From Thalassomonas viridans (GTDB lineage: Bacteria > Pseudomonadota > Gammaproteobacteria > Enterobacterales > Alteromonadaceae), in contig NZ_CP059733.1 in assembly GCF_000948985.2 (NCBI RefSeq), forward strand, positions 6,138,001 to 6,202,000: 64,000 nucleotides of DNA. Direction: 5' to 3'. Each line of letters begins with the position of its first letter. The stretch's first letter is position 1. Below the pieces are notes generated by a model. The model ran no database searches and was not told the DNA's origin. It saw nothing but the letters and a program-made list of their open reading frames with translations. The translations under genes were made by a program, and so were the position numbers. Below, piece after piece: positions 8,589 through 18,073 of the stretch.

Positions 8589-8797
8589 AAGTCATCGATG
8601 AACACCCGATAATGACCTGTTCTGAGGTAAATTTCTAGTGTATTTATCGCCAGGAGTCGCAACAATTTTTTAACTATTGATATAAAGGGGAATTTCTCCA
8701 CCTGGCCGGGCCCTAAAAATATGAACCCAAACCGCTGCAATGTAATAACAGCCAGGCAGAAATACGGAACAAGGGGCAGCTAAAAAGAAAGGCCGGT

Positions 8798-9103
8798 TTA
8801 CTTCAGCTCTTCCAGTATCTCGGCTTCTTTACTCGCCTTTTTAATTTTTTCTTTGTTGCCGCATATGGCAATCTGGTGTTCGTCCCGGTAATAACGGATA
8901 TCGACACAATCCTGCTGATAGCGACGCTCCAATTCGGTACGCAGAATCGGCTTACCTTTGGCTTTGGCAATCTGGCGTTGCAACGCCTGGCATTGCTGGA
9001 TTTGCTCCGACACTAAGGTAATATCCTCACAGGCTTTTTCCTGTGCGGCGCAACCAGCCAACATCAATAATAAACTGGGGACGACTAAAACAGATTTTTT
9101 CAT
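8798..9103 (-). CDS. Small lipoprotein of unknown function
   Basis: A 101-residue protein with a lipoprotein signal peptide: KK, a hydrophobic core, then the lipobox LAGC with Cys18 as the lipidated residue. The mature part has four more Cys (in KACED, QQCQ, DCVD and ICGN), which could form two disulfides in the periplasm. I recognise no domain. AGAGAG-type purine-rich sequence precedes the ATG. It is divergent from the oxygenase gene, with an FNR box in the shared promoter region. A TATAAT at 9139-9144 (minus strand) is the likely -10 box. Confidence 0.75.
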   Translation of the reverse strand: MKKSVLVVPSLLLMLAGCAAQEKACEDITLVSEQIQQCQALQRQIAKAKGKPILRTELERRYQQDCVDIRYYRDEHQIAICGNKEKIKKASKEAEILEELK

Positions 9104-9181
9104 TTTTTTTCTCTCTTAACTGTAACCGGCAATGCCGCATTATAGCCAGCAGAGGCTAAACTAGATAGCATTTCCCAGTTA

Positions 9182-9195
9182 TTGATCGTGATCAA
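9182..9195. promoter_or_regulatory. Perfect FNR/EtrA box
   Basis: TTGATCGTGATCAA matches the FNR consensus TTGAT-N4-ATCAA at every defined position. It lies about 90 bases upstream of the inferred oxygenase start and about 56 bases upstream of the inferred lipoprotein start. Which gene it controls is unknown. Confidence 0.65.
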
Positions 9196-9244
9196 CTTTT
9201 GGCTTTGTTTTTACTGTTTCCTGACACACGTGACAGTTCATACT

Positions 9245-9272
9245 TTGCTCAAACCGCGAAATAGCGTAAAAT
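9245..9272 (+). promoter_or_regulatory. Candidate sigma-70 promoter of the oxygenase gene
   Basis: TTGCTC and TAAAAT are separated by 16 bases. Transcription would begin near 9279, leaving a leader of about 24 bases before the ATG. Confidence 0.45.
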
Positions 9273-9302
9273 TGTAGGCTTGAATGCCCTTTGGAGAAAA
9301 TT

Positions 9303-10142
9303 ATGCAAGTTCAAGTTGTAGATTATACAGCAAAAGACGCCCCCGAGCGTTTCGTAGAAAGTTTACGGAACACAGGGTTCGGCGTACTCATCAACCACCC
9401 TATCAAACAAGAAATGGTTGAGTCCATTTATAAAAACTGGCAAACCTTTTTTAATTCAGAACAAAAGCATGATTTAGCCTTCGATCCACAAAAACAGGAC
9501 GGTTACTTTGGTCCCGAGGTTTCTGAAACCGCTAAAGGCCACACCAAAAAAGACATTAAAGAATACTACCATGTTTATCCCTGGGGACGTATCCCGGCAG
9601 AATTAAAAGATGAAATCCTGAATTACTATAAACTGGCTTCAGAGCTGGCAGCCGAGCTGCTGGACTGGGTACAGGAACACAGCCCGGCAGACGTTGCCGC
9701 CAAGTATTCCGAGAACCTGTCGAATATGATCAAGGATACGCCAAATACCCTGCTACGGGTATTACACTACCCGCCGCTTACCGGTGATGAAGAGCCGGGT
9801 GCGATCCGCGCCGCCGCCCACGAAGACATCAACCTACTGACGGTACTGCCTGCCGCCAACGAGCCGGGCTTACAGGTACAGCAGCAAGACGGCAACTGGC
9901 TGGACGTACCTTCTGATTTCGGCAACCTGATCATCAACATCGGCGACATGCTGCAGGAAGCTTCCGGCGGTTACTTCCCGTCAACCACCCACAGGGTGAT
10001 CAACCCAAGCGGCAAAGGCACGGACAAATCCCGTATTTCCCTGCCGTTATTCCTGCACCCGCGCAGCGAAGTGGTATTGTCTGACAGATATACCAGCGAA
10101 AGCTATCTGCTTGAGCGCCTGAAAGAGCTTGGCGTTAAGTAA
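9303..10142 (+). CDS. 2-oxoglutarate/Fe(II)-dependent oxygenase, isopenicillin N synthase-like
   Basis: The 279-residue protein belongs to the IPNS/2OG-Fe(II) oxygenase superfamily. The iron ligands are His and Asp in AAAHEDINLLTVL and the distal His in FFPSTTHRV-type sequence (GYFPSTTHRVINP). The Arg of SRISLPLFLHPR fits the 2-oxoglutarate carboxylate site. The N-terminal region (MQVQVVDYTAKDAPERF) matches the DIOX_N domain. I chose the ATG with GGAG six bases upstream; a TTG four codons earlier is in frame but would put the ribosome binding site inside the gene. The substrate is unknown. Related bacterial proteins are usually annotated only as 2OG-Fe(II) oxygenases. The FNR box upstream would link an oxygen-using enzyme to an oxygen-sensing regulator. 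Confidence 0.85.
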   Translation: MQVQVVDYTAKDAPERFVESLRNTGFGVLINHPIKQEMVESIYKNWQTFFNSEQKHDLAFDPQKQDGYFGPEVSETAKGHTKKDIKEYYHVYPWGRIPAELKDEILNYYKLASELAAELLDWVQEHSPADVAAKYSENLSNMIKDTPNTLLRVLHYPPLTGDEEPGAIRAAAHEDINLLTVLPAANEPGLQVQQQDGNWLDVPSDFGNLIINIGDMLQEASGGYFPSTTHRVINPSGKGTDKSRISLPLFLHPRSEVVLSDRYTSESYLLERLKELGVK

Positions 10143-10205
10143 TTAACAAATTAGCGCCGCTGCTGCTTATCAGGAGCCGGCACTAAAGCGCATATTGTGC
10201 GCATT

Positions 10206-10238
10206 AAAAAAGCGAAGCCGGTTGGCTTCGCTTTTTTA
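10206..10238. terminator. Bidirectional intrinsic terminator
   Basis: AGCGAAGCC, loop GGTT, then GGCTTCGCT has A6 on one side and T6 on the other. It can end both the oxygenase transcript and the convergent efflux operon. Confidence 0.9.
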
Positions 10239-10262
10239 TATCCGGATGTTTATCCCAAACGC

Positions 10263-13200
10263 TTATGAACCCAGCACTTCATCAGCATCACCGCCAAAGA
10301 AGGCGCGTACCCTGGCCTTACCCCGGCCCACTAAGCTACGTATATCCTCCAGCACTATATAGAGGTTAGGAATAAAAACTAAGGTCACGACAGTGGCAAA
10401 CAGTACCCCGAAGGCCAGGGAAACCGCCATAGGGATCACTATCTGCGCCTGCATGCTGGTTTCAAAGAACACTATTGGCACCAGACCGATAAAGGTAGTA
10501 ATCGAGGTCAGCATAATCGCCCTGAAGCGCTTGTTGCCGGAATACATCACCGCCTCTTTCAGCGGTATGCCCTCTTTCCTGGCGTTGTTGACATAATCCA
10601 CCATCACCAGGGAGTCGTTCACTACTACACCGGCGGCAGCAATAATCCCGAACACCGACAGGGTATTGAGATCCATGCCCAGCATCAGGTGACCCAGCAT
10701 AGAGCCGACCACGCCAAAGGGAATCACACTCATGATCATAAACGGCTGGGAGTAGGATTTCAGCGGTATCGCCAGCAGGCTGAACATTACCATCAGGGAA
10801 ATCACAAAGTCCCGCATCTGGGTGTTGGCACTCTCTATTTCTTCCTGGATACGGCCGGATACTTCACTTTTCACCCTGGGGTATTTTTTCAGCAGCTCGG
10901 GAATAAAGTTATCCCGGATATCTTTCGCCACTTTAAAAGGTTCCACCTGGGCGGCGTCGACACTGCCCCAGACATTGATGGTACGGTTGCCGTTTTCCCG
11001 GCGGATGCGGGTAACGCCGTCGGTCAGGGTAATATGCGCCAACTCGGACAGCGGCAATTCCGCCCCGTTAGGCGCCTGGATCAATACGTCGTCCACATGG
11101 CCCACCGAGCTGCGCTGCTCCAGCGGATAACGCACCATCACCTTCACTTCTTCGCCGTCACGCAAAATACGCTGGGCTTCAAGGCCGTAGAAACTCGAAG
11201 ATACCTGGGAGGCGACATCTGCCAGGGTCAGTCCCAGGCTGTCTGCCAGCGGTTTCAGGGTAAACTGCACTTCCTTGGCGCTGGTCTGGCGGCTGTCGTT
11301 AACATCGCCGACCCCCTTAAGGCTGTTTAATTTGGCTTTTAATTCCCCCGCCGCCAGGATCAGCTGGTCGTCATCCTGGCTTTCCAGGCGGAAACTGATG
11401 TCCCCGTCTTCGCGGCCGCCGCCGAACAGGTTATCGGCGATAGAGAGCGACTTAACCCCAGGTAAGGCAGGAATCGCCTGACGCCATAAGTCCGCCAGTT
11501 CAAAGGTATTCACTGGCCTGTCTTCCGGCTGCACCAGCTTAACCATGATATTGCCGCTGGTACGGCTGCGCAGGTCCACCTGCATATCGTCTATCATCGG
11601 CTTGCCGTACTCGGCCACCAGCTGCTCGTCCACCTTATATAAAATACTCTCAAGGCGCAGCATGGTATCTAAGGTGGCCTGCTCGGCGGTGTCGACATTC
11701 ATTTCTACATTAACCTGTGGAAAATCATGGGGAATCTTCGGCTGGCCGACAAAGCGCACCATGCCCCCCTGGTACAGGCCGGCGCTGAGCAAGAGTATGC
11801 TGAAGAAAAACATCACCACGGCATATCTGTACTTGATGGTCAGCTTTAAAAACGGCCCGTAGGAGTTTTCGATAAAACCCTTAAGCTTGGTATCTACCCA
11901 GCCGCGGATACGGTCCAGCGGATTTCTCGGGTTAAAGGCTTTTACTTTCATGGTCGCCAGATGCGCCGGCAAGATCAGCTTGGATTCGATTAGGGAGAAA
12001 ATCAGGCAGAAGATCACCACAAAACCTATCGACTTACCAAAAGCGGATGAAGGACCGTCCCCCAGCACAAAAGGAAAAAAGGCGGCGATCGTGGTTAGTA
12101 CCCCAAAGGTGGCCGGCATGGCAACCCTTTGTACCCCGCGGATCACATTGTCCAGGGTGTGACCCTTGTCTTCGATTTCACTGTGGGCACTTTCCCCCAT
12201 CACGATAGCATCGTCCACCACTATGCCGAGTACCAAAATAAAGGCAAACAGGCTGGTGATATTAATGGTAACGTTGACAAACTCCATCGGCATCATCAAC
12301 AAGGTACCCAGGAAACACACCGGCAGACCCATCATCACCCAGAAGGCCAGACGGATGCGCAGGAAGATGGCCAACATCAGGAAAACCAGCACGGCGCCGC
12401 TTTTCATGTTGTCCAGCATCATGTCCAGGCGGCCTTCCAGGTAGAAGGTCAAATCCACCCAGGTTTCAAGCTTGACCCCTTCCGGCAGCTCCTGCTGTTT
12501 TTTGGCCACATAACGCTTCATCACCTTGGAAACATCGGTAATGCTTTGGTCACCGGCGGCGCCGATAAAGAAGGTCACGGAGTTTTTGCCGTTAAACTTG
12601 GAATACTGCAAACCTTCCTCGAAACCATCGTTGATGGTGGCAATTTCCCCCAGCAAAATCTTGGTGCCGTCTTCTAAGGTGATCACGGGAATAGTTTCAA
12701 ACTCATGGCCGCGGTAGGCCTGGTTTTCCACCCTTAAGTTGATATAGCCGTTTTCGGCGCGGATCTGCCCCGCCGACATATTGCGGGAATAGTTACGTAC
12801 CGCGTTCGCGACATCGTTAAAGCTCAGGCCGTATTCCCTGAGTTTGTCTTTACTGACTTCAACGGAGATCTCATAATCCAGGCCGTCGTAAAACTCGGAG
12901 ATATTAATCAGCGGCTGCTGCTGTATTTCATCGTGGATCTTCTTACCCAGGGCTTTTAATTCCAGGTTGGATAAGTCCCCGTATAAACTGATATACATGA
13001 CTTCCTGCTGGAACTTGATGCGCTCCACCGTCGGCCGTTCCATGCCGTCCGGGAAACTTGAGATGGAATCAATTTGCGATTTCACCTCCTCCAGTACTAC
13101 CTGGGGATCGTATTTTTCATCAACGCGGAAATAACCGGAAGAATAGTTGCGGTTGGAATAGGTAATTACCCGATCCAGCCCCTGCACCGTTTCCAGAGCT

Positions 13201-13421
13201 TCTTCGATTTTTATGGTTATGCCTTCTTCCACTTCCTGCGGCGCGGCTCCCGGATAAGGGGCAGAAAATTCAATCCAGTTGATCTGCACCTGGGGAAACA
13301 TTTGTTTGCTGATGGTATTGGCGGTTAACAAGCCGCCTATGATGATAAAAATCATCAGCAGGTTTGCGGCAACACTGTTGCGGGCAAACCAGGCAATCAG
13401 GCCTTTATTGGTATCATGCAT
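10263..13421 (-). CDS. RND-family efflux pump inner-membrane transporter
   Basis: The 1052-residue length and layout are those of HAE-1/AcrB-like transporters. There is an N-terminal helix (WFARNSVAANLLMIFIIIGG), a periplasmic porter domain, and a helix bundle with the conserved acidic pair in LVLGIVVDDAIVMGE (transmembrane helix 4). A second porter domain and a matching second bundle with VVVNDSLVMVDYV follow. It uses the proton gradient to export drugs or other amphiphiles through a periplasmic adaptor. The adaptor gene lies three bases upstream in the same operon. No outer-membrane TolC gene is adjacent, so a TolC from elsewhere must be used. The substrate cannot be read from sequence. Confidence 0.93.
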   Translation of the reverse strand: MHDTNKGLIAWFARNSVAANLLMIFIIIGGLLTANTISKQMFPQVQINWIEFSAPYPGAAPQEVEEGITIKIEEALETVQGLDRVITYSNRNYSSGYFRVDEKYDPQVVLEEVKSQIDSISSFPDGMERPTVERIKFQQEVMYISLYGDLSNLELKALGKKIHDEIQQQPLINISEFYDGLDYEISVEVSKDKLREYGLSFNDVANAVRNYSRNMSAGQIRAENGYINLRVENQAYRGHEFETIPVITLEDGTKILLGEIATINDGFEEGLQYSKFNGKNSVTFFIGAAGDQSITDVSKVMKRYVAKKQQELPEGVKLETWVDLTFYLEGRLDMMLDNMKSGAVLVFLMLAIFLRIRLAFWVMMGLPVCFLGTLLMMPMEFVNVTINITSLFAFILVLGIVVDDAIVMGESAHSEIEDKGHTLDNVIRGVQRVAMPATFGVLTTIAAFFPFVLGDGPSSAFGKSIGFVVIFCLIFSLIESKLILPAHLATMKVKAFNPRNPLDRIRGWVDTKLKGFIENSYGPFLKLTIKYRYAVVMFFFSILLLSAGLYQGGMVRFVGQPKIPHDFPQVNVEMNVDTAEQATLDTMLRLESILYKVDEQLVAEYGKPMIDDMQVDLRSRTSGNIMVKLVQPEDRPVNTFELADLWRQAIPALPGVKSLSIADNLFGGGREDGDISFRLESQDDDQLILAAGELKAKLNSLKGVGDVNDSRQTSAKEVQFTLKPLADSLGLTLADVASQVSSSFYGLEAQRILRDGEEVKVMVRYPLEQRSSVGHVDDVLIQAPNGAELPLSELAHITLTDGVTRIRRENGNRTINVWGSVDAAQVEPFKVAKDIRDNFIPELLKKYPRVKSEVSGRIQEEIESANTQMRDFVISLMVMFSLLAIPLKSYSQPFMIMSVIPFGVVGSMLGHLMLGMDLNTLSVFGIIAAAGVVVNDSLVMVDYVNNARKEGIPLKEAVMYSGNKRFRAIMLTSITTFIGLVPIVFFETSMQAQIVIPMAVSLAFGVLFATVVTLVFIPNLYIVLEDIRSLVGRGKARVRAFFGGDADEVLGS

Positions 13422-13424
13422 GGC

Positions 13425-14624
13425 TTAGTCCTCAACACTGGCGATTTGCGTAGCAGACTCATCTGCCGCCGGCTGAGACTCGCCCTCGCTTTCCTCTGCT
13501 TCACTGCCAAGGGCCAGTTTCATGCCGTCAACCGGGAAATCCAGTGCCGACACTATCAGGCGATCCCCCTGATTAAGGCCGTTCGAAACAATAACATTGG
13601 CGCCGTCCTGGCGTACGATATCCAGCTCCATATAGCGCAACCGGGAATCGTTATCCAGAATCGCCACCCGGTTATCATTGACCAGGTAACGGGGCACAAT
13701 GGCGGCATGGTCAATTGCTATCCCCTGGATACTGGCGTTAACATAGGCGCCAAAACGCAACGGCTTGGCCTCACTGCTCAAGGCATAAGGGTCGTTAATT
13801 TCTGCCACCAGGTAACTCATGCGGCTCTTGTTGTCCACCACACCTTCGCTGCGGGCGATTTCTGCCGTCCACTGCCTTTTTTCCCCGGCAAACACCCCGT
13901 TTAAGATCACCTGGGCATGCACCCCCTGATCGGTCAAAAACTGCAATTGATTATCGGCAACCGGTAAACGCACTTCGGCGGTATCCGTACCCAGCACTTT
14001 ACCTATCTGGGTGCCGACACCGACAAAAGATCCCAGGCCGACATTGCGGCTGTCGATCATGGCATCATAAGGCGCACGGATTTCGGTACGCTCTAAATTA
14101 CGCTTTGCCCTGAGTACGGCCGCCTGTGCCGCTTTCACCCGGGCAAGCTCCTGGGCCAGCTGAGGCTTACGTAAACTCAGCTCGGTTGGCGAAGTATCTG
14201 TGATACGTCTCCATTCCTGCTCTGCCACTTTCCCCTGCGCCCGTTCGGTTTCCAGTGCCGAGCGGGCAGAAGCCATAGTAGCCTGAGCGTCGATCAGGTC
14301 CGCCTCATAATCACTGGGATCTATGCGTACCAGCAACTGGCCTTTCTTCACCTGGCCGCCGCGTAAAAATGCCTCGGAAAGTTCCACCACCTGGCCGCTC
14401 ACCTGGGCCACCAGCTCGGTTTCATATTTTGGCTGTACTATGCCGTAAGATGCCACCTCCAGAGTAAGGGGAGCAACCTGGATATTTTCAACGGCGACAA
14501 TCGGGGTTGAGTCCACTTCGGGTTTTTCTTCCGGTGGCTTCTTCATACCGGACAAGCCAACCATCAGGCCGACACCGGCAAGTAAAATGCCTATGGGTAT
14601 TATAATCTGTTTTTTTCGTGTCAC
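13425..14624 (-). CDS. RND efflux periplasmic adaptor (membrane fusion protein)
   Basis: A 399-residue HlyD/AcrA-type adaptor. An N-terminal membrane anchor (about 6-26) is followed by a barrel-sandwich hybrid segment (VASYGIVQPKYETELVAQVSGQV), a helical hairpin (about 100-185, with ERAQGKVAEQEWRRI) and a return strand (TEIRAPYDAMIDSRNVGLGSFV). A beta-barrel and an acidic, low-complexity C-terminal tail complete it. It is the first gene of the operon and bridges the RND transporter to an outer-membrane channel. No regulator gene is adjacent, so control is unknown. Confidence 0.92.
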   Translation of the reverse strand: MTRKKQIIIPIGILLAGVGLMVGLSGMKKPPEEKPEVDSTPIVAVENIQVAPLTLEVASYGIVQPKYETELVAQVSGQVVELSEAFLRGGQVKKGQLLVRIDPSDYEADLIDAQATMASARSALETERAQGKVAEQEWRRITDTSPTELSLRKPQLAQELARVKAAQAAVLRAKRNLERTEIRAPYDAMIDSRNVGLGSFVGVGTQIGKVLGTDTAEVRLPVADNQLQFLTDQGVHAQVILNGVFAGEKRQWTAEIARSEGVVDNKSRMSYLVAEINDPYALSSEAKPLRFGAYVNASIQGIAIDHAAIVPRYLVNDNRVAILDNDSRLRYMELDIVRQDGANVIVSNGLNQGDRLIVSALDFPVDGMKLALGSEAEESEGESQPAADESATQIASVED

Positions 14625-15033
14625 CGCTTCGTCCTCACTCGATAAATCAGGGTAGCATTTATAATTTTTGCGTAAGAATAGCTAATTCTAACGCAACAAA
14701 TTTAACAAATATGTAACCACGTATTACAAAAAACGCGCCTAAATAATAAAATCGGGCCAATTATGCCTAAAAAAATATTATTTACCATATTTAACAATAA
14801 GATAAATAACAGTTTAAAAGAGTGGCAAACAGATAAAAATAGAAAAAAACAGAGCCGGAGAATAGACAAACTCAAAAGAAATAGTCATTACCGCCACTTA
14901 TTGTTTCATCACCCTATATTTTGGTTTATTTCATTAACAATAAGAGAAGTAAGTGAAGGGAATAAAGCAATTAACGGCGAAGCTGAGAAATTTTATTGTT
15001 CACACCGGCAGACCGAGTAACATTTTGTTATGA
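14625..15033. other. AT-rich intergenic region before the IS element
   Basis: About 400 very AT-rich bases between the efflux operon and the insertion sequence. An 85-codon frame (14763-15020, plus strand) is rich in Lys, Asn and Arg but has no ribosome binding site or known domain, so I do not call it a gene. The promoter of the efflux operon should lie at its left end. Confidence 0.3.
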
Positions 15034-15043
15034 AGAGACAAAA
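15034..15043. repeat. Left target-site duplication of the IS
   Basis: AGAGACAAAA, identical to the copy at 16314-16323. The exact 10-of-10 match suggests a fairly recent insertion. Confidence 0.95.
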
Positions 15044-16313
15044 CAGGGCAAACGGGTCTAAATCATACAGCTTTAAATCCAACGGTTAATACTTTCATCA
15101 TATAATTATTATCCCAACCGGCCTTTAGACGCTTATTTTTTACGCCAACTTTGGCACTGAGCTCATTTTTAAGTAGGTTAAGCGCTACTTTATTCATCAA
15201 TGCTATATTTTCAGCAGCATGTCCGCTACGAAGCCGATTTTGGTCTTCGTTAAAGCTAACATCCAATTGCCAATGCAGCTTATTCTCAACGTGCCAATGA
15301 CTACGTATCGCCATTGCCAAAAATTCGGCACTTTTATCTGCATGGCTCGTTATGTAATAGCGTTTCTCTCTCGATACCTTGCCACCACTTTCCCTCGTTG
15401 AATCCACCACAGCTATCGCTTTGACGGTATTCCATTTAGGATGGCGCTCTATAAGCCAGTCCACATCTGTTGTTAACCAAATATCCCGCTGTTCAACACG
15501 ACCGTGCTCACCATCCACTGTTTTATGAACGCTATGTTCTACTGTGCTGAAGTGCTTAGCTAACTGAGTTTCTAAGAAAAACTTCACGTCATCATGAAAT
15601 TCCCCTTGGTTCCCCTTAAGTGCCAATAAATAATTCGCCTCTTTATCAACTATTTGGTCACCAATTTTATACTGGCAACCCATGGCATCTGTTGTGATGG
15701 TTGCCCCTTTAATATCTAATAGCTTTAACAAGATTGGGATGGCTGTAATTTCATTAGACTTATCTGCAACTTTAACCTGACCAAAACAGAGATTATTCTT
15801 TACAGACCAAGCACTGACTATATGTATTGCAGGGTTACCAGAAGCTTTATCAAGCGTACTGCGCATCACTTTACCGTCAATGGCGACAATATCATCATTT
15901 AAGTGACCTAACTGGCTAACCCAACGGATGAATGCCTCACCAAATTCTTTGGGATTTAATCGGTTTAATACATCACCGAAGGTATCATGGCTTGGAATGC
16001 CATGAGATAAATCTAAAAATTCACTAAACCAATCTTGCTTAGATTTGCCATATTCTTCAATTGCGCAGAAATCATCGCACCCACAGATAATGGCGCATAT
16101 TGAAATGGTTAATATATTAACCAGGGGGTGGCGCTGAGTTCGAGTTACACGAGGGTCGGTTAGATCACTAAATACTTGGCTGATAGTCGTCTCTGTCATT
16201 GTCTTTATTCAAGCAAAGGCTACTATAAACCACGATCATAATGATCAGTCAAATGATCACGGAATAAATACTTCAAAACAAGCTAATTGATTAAATTAGA
16301 CCCGTTCGCCCTG
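15044..16313 (-). mobile_element. Complete ISAs1-family insertion sequence
   Basis: The 1270-bp element starts with CAGGGCAAACGGGTCTAA and ends with the inverted copy of CAGGGCGAACGGGTCTAA, one mismatch in 18. It carries one intact transposase gene. Both sides are flanked by the same 10 bases, AGAGACAAAA, the target duplication length expected for ISAs1. It sits between genes and breaks nothing visible. Confidence 0.95.
15063..16199 (-). CDS. ISAs1-family transposase
   Basis: The 378-residue DDE transposase is of the H-repeat/ISAs1 type. It has an N-terminal DUF4338-like segment (DLTDPRVTRTQRHPLVNILT), then catalytic Asp in VAIDGKVMR, Asp in TITTDAMGCQ, and the Glu region HWHVENKLHWQLDVSFNED. 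The length is typical and the frame is uninterrupted, so it is probably active. It moves its own element by cut-and-paste. It is the only gene between the two terminal repeats. Confidence 0.95.
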   Translation of the reverse strand: MTETTISQVFSDLTDPRVTRTQRHPLVNILTISICAIICGCDDFCAIEEYGKSKQDWFSEFLDLSHGIPSHDTFGDVLNRLNPKEFGEAFIRWVSQLGHLNDDIVAIDGKVMRSTLDKASGNPAIHIVSAWSVKNNLCFGQVKVADKSNEITAIPILLKLLDIKGATITTDAMGCQYKIGDQIVDKEANYLLALKGNQGEFHDDVKFFLETQLAKHFSTVEHSVHKTVDGEHGRVEQRDIWLTTDVDWLIERHPKWNTVKAIAVVDSTRESGGKVSREKRYYITSHADKSAEFLAMAIRSHWHVENKLHWQLDVSFNEDQNRLRSGHAAENIALMNKVALNLLKNELSAKVGVKNKRLKAGWDNNYMMKVLTVGFKAV

Positions 16314-16323
16314 AGAGACAAAA
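16314..16323. repeat. Right target-site duplication of the IS
   Basis: AGAGACAAAA, identical to the copy at 15034-15043. Confidence 0.95.
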
Positions 16324-16387
16324 ACAACTCCTTGCAATCAGGCCCGCAAGAGCTGACACTGATCTTAAACCACGGGGGAAGTGAATT

Positions 16388-16840
16388 ATGCTGACCAAAA
16401 TAACCATGTTTTTTCAGTCTTTAAGTGACGAGTCTGCATCAGACAATGAGACGGCAATCTCCCTGGAAATTGCCTGTGCCGTACTGTTGTGCGAAGTGAT
16501 GCGCGCAGACGGACATTTTGCGCCGCAAGAACAGGCGCACATCAGCGACATATTAATCAAGCAATTCCAGCTGACCCAGGCAGAAGTGGATGAAATAATC
16601 GACCAGGCCATCAAACTGAGTGAACATGCCACAGATTTTTACCAGTTTACCTCAAAGATTAACCAGCACTACGCCCTTGAGCAGCGCATCGACATGGTGT
16701 GTCTGTTATGGCAACTTGCCTATGCCGACGGAGAGCTTGCCGCCATCGAAGAACATATTATCCGCAAAATTGCCGATCTGCTGTATTTAAACCACCAGGA
16801 ATATATCCAGGCGAAACTCAAAGCCAGGGAAAGCAGCTAA
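16388..16840 (+). CDS. TerB-like protein
   Basis: A 150-residue all-helical protein of the TerB (tellurite resistance) superfamily. It has two repeats of the acidic signature: CEVMRADGHFAPQEQAHI (about 35-52) and WQLAYADGELAAIEEHII (about 107-124), which match the metal-binding 'ADG' turns of the fold. GGGGGAAG lies about six bases before the ATG. Stand-alone TerB proteins are common in marine gammaproteobacteria and their role is unclear; no other ter genes are nearby. The insertion sequence lies in its upstream region, 75 bases before the start, and may have changed its promoter. Confidence 0.85.
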   Translation: MLTKITMFFQSLSDESASDNETAISLEIACAVLLCEVMRADGHFAPQEQAHISDILIKQFQLTQAEVDEIIDQAIKLSEHATDFYQFTSKINQHYALEQRIDMVCLLWQLAYADGELAAIEEHIIRKIADLLYLNHQEYIQAKLKARESS

Positions 16841-16964
16841 AGTCTGCTTATCTTTGCAGGAAATGCAGATAAACAGGCCCTAATATAAATAAGCCGTAGT
16901 GTCGGACAGCCGGTATGCGGTATCATAACGGCATTACTTGTCCCCTTTTCATTTGTAGAGTTTT

Positions 16965-17795
16965 ATGGCAACTATTGGCAAATTCAACACCCTTCCCGTT
17001 ATCGCCCTGACAGATAACGGCGCTTATCTCGACGCCGGTGAGCTTGGAGAAATCCTGCTGCCGAACCGTTACCTTCCCGAAAACTGCCAGCTTGATGACC
17101 AACTGGAAGTGTTTATTTACCTTGATTCCGCCGATCGTCTGGTGGCGACAACCGACAGTCCGCTGGCCCAAGTGGATGAGTTTGCCTCCCTGAAAGTGGT
17201 CCAGGTCAATAAAATGGGCGCCTTTTTAGACTGGGGACTGCCAAAAGACTTGCTGGTGCCTTTCAACCAGCAGCATAAAAGAATGGAAGTTGGCAAGTAT
17301 TACCTGGTAAGGATTTTCCTCGACCAGAGAACCGAACGCCTGGTGGCTTCCAGCAAGCTGGATAAGTTTCTCGATATCTGGCCGGCAGAATATCAGCAGG
17401 GGGAAGAGGTTAACCTGACCATAGGCGGCAAAACCGATTTAGGCTTTAAGGCCATCATCAACAACAGCCACTGGGGCCTGCTGTATGACAACGAAATTTT
17501 CCAACCGCTACGTACCGGAAAAAAACTTACCGGCTATATCAAACAACTGCGGGAAGACGGCCGTATCGACCTGATTTTAACCCGCGGCGGCAAAGGTAAA
17601 GTAATCGATTTTAGTGATAAATTACTAGCCTACCTGGCCGACAATAACGGTTACGCCCCCCTGCACGACAAGAGCTCGCCGGAGCAGATCAAAAAGGCTC
17701 TTGGAGTCAGCAAAAAAACCTTTAAGGCCACTGTCGGTAACCTGATGAAAAAGGGAAAAATCACCATAGAAGCCCAGGGCATACGTTTAAAATAA
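16965..17795 (+). CDS. cvfB: CvfB/YitL-family S1-domain RNA-binding protein
   Basis: The 276-residue protein follows the CvfB layout: three S1-like OB folds followed by a C-terminal winged helix. The first S1 repeat has IGKFNTLPVIALTDNGAYLD and GEILLPNRYLP. The second has KVVQVNKMGAFLDWGLPKDLLVP, the family signature. The third has GFKAIINNSHWGLLYDNEIF. The winged helix is near 215-276 (SSPEQIKKALGVSKKTFKATVGNL). CvfB binds RNA; in Staphylococcus it affects virulence gene expression, and the gammaproteobacterial role is unknown. It is a single gene with its own terminator downstream. Confidence 0.85.
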   Translation: MATIGKFNTLPVIALTDNGAYLDAGELGEILLPNRYLPENCQLDDQLEVFIYLDSADRLVATTDSPLAQVDEFASLKVVQVNKMGAFLDWGLPKDLLVPFNQQHKRMEVGKYYLVRIFLDQRTERLVASSKLDKFLDIWPAEYQQGEEVNLTIGGKTDLGFKAIINNSHWGLLYDNEIFQPLRTGKKLTGYIKQLREDGRIDLILTRGGKGKVIDFSDKLLAYLADNNGYAPLHDKSSPEQIKKALGVSKKTFKATVGNLMKKGKITIEAQGIRLK

Positions 17796-17892
17796 GCCAA
17801 CATGCAGCCTGTAATATAAAAAAGAAGCCGCTGGCCGATGCCGGTCGGCTAAGCATAAATTGAAGCGCTTTACCGCTTCCCTGGATATAAGG

Positions 17893-17925
17893 ATCCGAAG
17901 CCTTAACGAGGTTTCGGATTTTTTA
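17893..17925 (+). terminator. Intrinsic terminator after the CvfB-like gene
   Basis: ATCCGAAGCC, a seven-base loop, then GGTTTCGGAT (one G-T pair) followed by TTTTT. Confidence 0.85.
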
Positions 17926-18073
17926 TAACCTTAAGGCATAGTTTCAATGCCAAATTACAGTTTCCTGTTATCGAATGTACTGTATCGTCATCCGTTTTAA
18001 ACAACATTGAAAACAAGTTATTTATCAACAGCTTACGCATCGATATTTTTCTTGAAAATTAACCCTTTTGCTG

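Noticed and set aside
12129..12677. 182-codon plus-strand frame rich in His and Gln
   Set aside because: Antisense of the RND transporter gene.
14763..15020. 85-codon plus-strand frame in AT-rich DNA
   Set aside because: No ribosome binding site, no domain and strongly biased toward Lys/Asn/Arg from AT-rich DNA.
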